Assembly: GCA_963969495.1 (NCBI GenBank)
Contig: OZ018324.1
Location: forward strand, 140,116,355-140,180,354
DNA length: 64,000 nt
From: Ceratothoa steindachneri
Lineage: Eukaryota > Arthropoda > Malacostraca > Isopoda > Cymothoidae
Direction: 5' to 3'
Below, piece after piece: positions 61,701-64,000 of the stretch. The translations under genes were made by a program, and so were the position numbers. The first letter of the stretch is position 1. Every line of letters begins with the position of its first letter. A model generated the notes under the pieces. It did no database searches and was not told the DNA's origin. It worked only from the letters and a program-made list of their open reading frames with translations.

Positions 61701-62494
61701 GTAATAGATCGTTGGGATTGTGGGATCTCGAGAAAAATATGGCTAAATTTAAGATTTTCATGGGTGAACACTTGGTGGATGCTGGAATTGAGAATGAAAT
61801 AGAATATTTCTAATGAGATGGAGTTGTGGTGGATGGGAATACACATCGGTTTTTGAACTTTCTCTACGGTTGAAGAGTACAAAGGTCGGGTCTTTGTTTT
61901 ATTATTAAAGTCAATTTCTTTTCAAATTTGTGGTAAAATTCCCTGAGTGGAGAGAATCCTCTAACATAAAGACAACTACAGGCAGGCCAAAGGGCAACGG
62001 AAGTCGGGTGTCTTTAAAGAGAAGGTAAAGAAAGAAGAGTAGAACTATGTTTTGTATCCAGCCAGCTACATATTTAGGATACCTCTTGAAGCCTCAAAAG
62101 AAAAGGGACCCCATCCATTAGAGGAAAGTTTGGAGGGAATACTTTTCGCCAGGTTGCTTATAGAGAAGAATGATGTACAATTGCAAAGTTTAAAGAAAAA
62201 ACAAAGTGTGTTGTTATTTCTGAATTATGAACCAGTAAAGATTGTAAATCTTCTCTAAGCTAATTCAGAGTAAAGGAAAAAGTTAAAAGTCTGATGTTAT
62301 TAATAGGCAAAAATATAATAGGATAAAGATAGAGAATAAGTTTCACAACCTTTGTTTCTCTAAAGTTTAGCCTTAAAATAATTGTACTTTAAACAACATT
62401 CCTAAGGAGTGATTCCAAATCTATTTTATTTTATAGTAAAATAAATATTGTACTATCAAAGATTTAGATAATTTCTTTTAAAAATTAAGCAATA
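58793..62494. other. AT-rich intergenic DNA
   Basis: No gene recognised. Frames at 59,362-59,643, 60,127-60,423, 61,592-61,882 and 62,052-62,258 have no domain or repeat match I can name. Confidence 0.45.
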
Positions 62495-62496
62495 TA

Positions 62497-63373
62497 CGAG
62501 CGGGGGGTTTTATTATTTTTCAATATTACTACCCTTGACTTCAATGCACTTGCGCCACTTGTCCCTGAGGCTACGAATTCCCAACAACCAGAAATCTCCC
62601 GACTGCTGTTCAATCCACTCCTGGACGGTGAGCTGGACATCTTCATCTTTCCCAAACCGGCATCCACGCAGTGCAGCCTTGAGCTGGCGGAATAAAAGTA
62701 GTCGCTAGGGGCCAGATCTGGACTGTAGAGGCAAAGGTTAAGCTTCTCGAATCCGCACTCGCGCAGGGCAGCTTATGCAACTCTGGCCTTGTGGACGACG
62801 TTGAAGTCGATCATGGAGCATGAGGTTGTTAGTGACCCGACGGGCAGAGAGAGACCTTGGTCATGGCCAAATTGTCGTAGATGATGCTGATAACACTTTC
62901 ATGTGATATTCCAAGTTCTCGCTCAATTTCTTCGACCTTCACCCGTCGTTAGTTGAAGATCATCCTCTCCACATGGGCCACATTATCCTCCTTGGTCACG
63001 TCTGAAGGGCGTCCTGGACGGGAGTTATCTTCAAGGGACTCACGACCATGGCGGAACTCCATATTCCAGCGAGCAATGGTTGCATAGGAAGGGGCGGTGT
63101 CGTTGTACACATAAAACATTGCGTTCATAGATCTCTTTCGCATTCTTGCCTTCCTTGGTCAAAAGTTTGATCACTGCGCGGTGATCAACCTTCTCCATTG
63201 TTGAAAAATTGCAACTGACGATCTACAATCAGCTACTGCTTCTTAAATAGACAAGGTAGGAGCGTTCGGCTGCATGTCCTGACTTGCCATAACTTGTTCT
63301 ACACCCCCACAAACAGCCATCCCCTTCCTCTGTTTTTCCCTACCGATTCGCAAAACTTATTGACTGCCCCTCG
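62497..63373 (-). mobile_element. Internally deleted mariner element, copy B
   Basis: TA at 62,495-62,496 is followed by CGAGCGG, and the right end, read inward on the minus strand, is CGAGGGGCAGTCAATAAG, followed outside by TA at 63,374-63,375. The left terminal repeat is truncated after about ten bases, so copy B is 877 bases against 931 in copy A. It shares copy A's 5' untranslated sequence (GAGCGT..GGCTG..GTCCTGACT, read on plus) and the same deletion of the catalytic centre. Confidence 0.85.
62510..63198 (-). pseudogene. mariner transposase, catalytic centre deleted (copy B)
   Basis: The start at 63,198 gives MEKVDHRAVIKLLTKEGKNA. It then continues APSYATIARWNMEFRHGRES and DNSRPGRPSDVTKEDNVAHV in the first DNA-binding domain, a broken second domain, and after the same internal junction as copy A a stretch VVHKARVA, stop, AALRECGFE leading to the C-terminal part (SSREISGCWEFVASGTSGAS). 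Stops and frameshifts are more numerous than in copy A. The first two Asp residues of DD34D are absent. It has no activity. Confidence 0.85.
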
Positions 63374-63375
63374 TA

Positions 63376-63869
63376 GTTAAGGATTATCTTTCGGTTCAAA
63401 TGTAAGGAATCCAATTTTAGCATGTTACAAATACCAGCCCCCAAAGTTTCCATGTCAAGAATAGCAACTAAATATAGACATAGGTGGGGGGTGGTGGATG
63501 ATGGAATTAGGCAGTCATGGGGATTATTTTGACCGACCTAAAAAGTATTTTTTCCCTCTTTCTAGTCTTTCCCTGAACGGTAGGATTTTTGGTCTTGGAT
63601 TGAAAACGGTGCTAGAGATGATAGCTAATAATAAAAAATGAAAAGTTAGGTTAAATTGAGATAAACGGCCTCTTCCATTCCAGATCTTGCTGAACAGGCG
63701 CCTAATTTGCGTCTATTTTCCTCTAGATTTTAAGAGACGTAAATTTTCTCTATTGAAAAATATTGTATTTCTTAAGTGAGAAAATCTTTTCAATAAAATG
63801 CGTCTGCTTTACCAAGCTGAATTTGAGCGGAGTATAAACAGTCCAAACGGCGAATTCCAATCTACAACA
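63376..63869. other. Intergenic, nothing recognised
   Basis: AT-rich, no coding signal. It may contain the body of a short truncated LINE whose tail is at 63,870-63,917. Confidence 0.35.
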
Positions 63870-63917
63870 TGCTTCTCTCCCACTATCTCCTTCCATTTCA
63901 TTTCATTTCATTTCATT
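63870..63917 (+). repeat. TTTCA repeats with LINE 2-like 3' flank
   Basis: CTCTCCCACTATCTCCTTCC followed by about five TTTCA units. On the opposite strand at 17,231-17,265, LINE 2 ends with a closely similar CTCCCACTTTCTC and TTTCA units. This suggests a second, heavily truncated 3' end of that LINE family, inserted in the plus orientation. Confidence 0.45.
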
Positions 63918-64000
63918 ATAATTCGGTGTGTTGTGTGTGTTTGCACAATATATCTAAACGCGTTTCCCGTAATCGAATTGCACAAACTGTCTTCGCCAAG

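Overview
This is a eukaryotic window, very probably from an arthropod. The DNA is strongly AT-rich, has long (TA)n tracts, contains no closely packed intact genes, and is dominated by decayed transposable elements of the kinds common in insects, arachnids and crustaceans: piggyBac, mariner and Tc-like DNA transposons, jockey-, CR1- and I-type non-LTR retrotransposons, and a gypsy remnant. The lineage within arthropods cannot be fixed from the sequence. I found no intact host gene, tRNA, rRNA, CRISPR array or bacterial operon.

Layout. 1-6 kb: unassigned sequence with two less AT-rich islands. 6.0-6.4 kb: a TA tract and an A-tailed retroposed fragment, followed by a dispersed repeat (second copy at 21.3 kb). 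7.1-7.9 kb: a decayed DDE transposase. 8.5-8.9 kb: a drastically shortened gypsy element (LTR plus a scrap of pol). 8.9-16.6 kb: a minus-strand jockey-like LINE (ORF1 with CCHC knuckle, ORF2 with endonuclease and reverse transcriptase), split by a complete piggyBac element (12,048-15,038) flanked by TTAA. 17.2-20.5 kb: a relative of that LINE in which nearly all of ORF2 is deleted and a further segment of about 1.1 kb sits inside ORF1. 21.9-23.0 kb: a CR1-type LINE fragment. 27.7-28.2 kb: a Tc/mariner-like transposase relic. 30.1-31.1 and 62.5-63.4 kb: two copies of one internally deleted mariner. 33.9-34.2 kb: a hAT-like scrap. 36.1-36.7 and 54.9-55.4 kb: two members of a GC-rich repeat with TGT...ACA ends. 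40.7-46.7 kb: an almost full-length but dead I-type LINE with RNase H. 50.9-52.7 kb: a decayed copy of a multicopy uncharacterised arthropod protein family whose first coding segment is tandemly duplicated.

The elements form a nested, decaying mobile-element landscape rather than a gene system working together. Insertion order can be read in places: the piggyBac is younger than the LINE it interrupts, and the two mariners share one deletion and so descend from a non-autonomous master copy. I see no convincing new functional system. The most informative items are the 51-52.7 kb family member, the TGT...ACA repeat, the ORF2-deleted LINE, the deletion-derivative mariners, and the palindrome inside the piggyBac gene.
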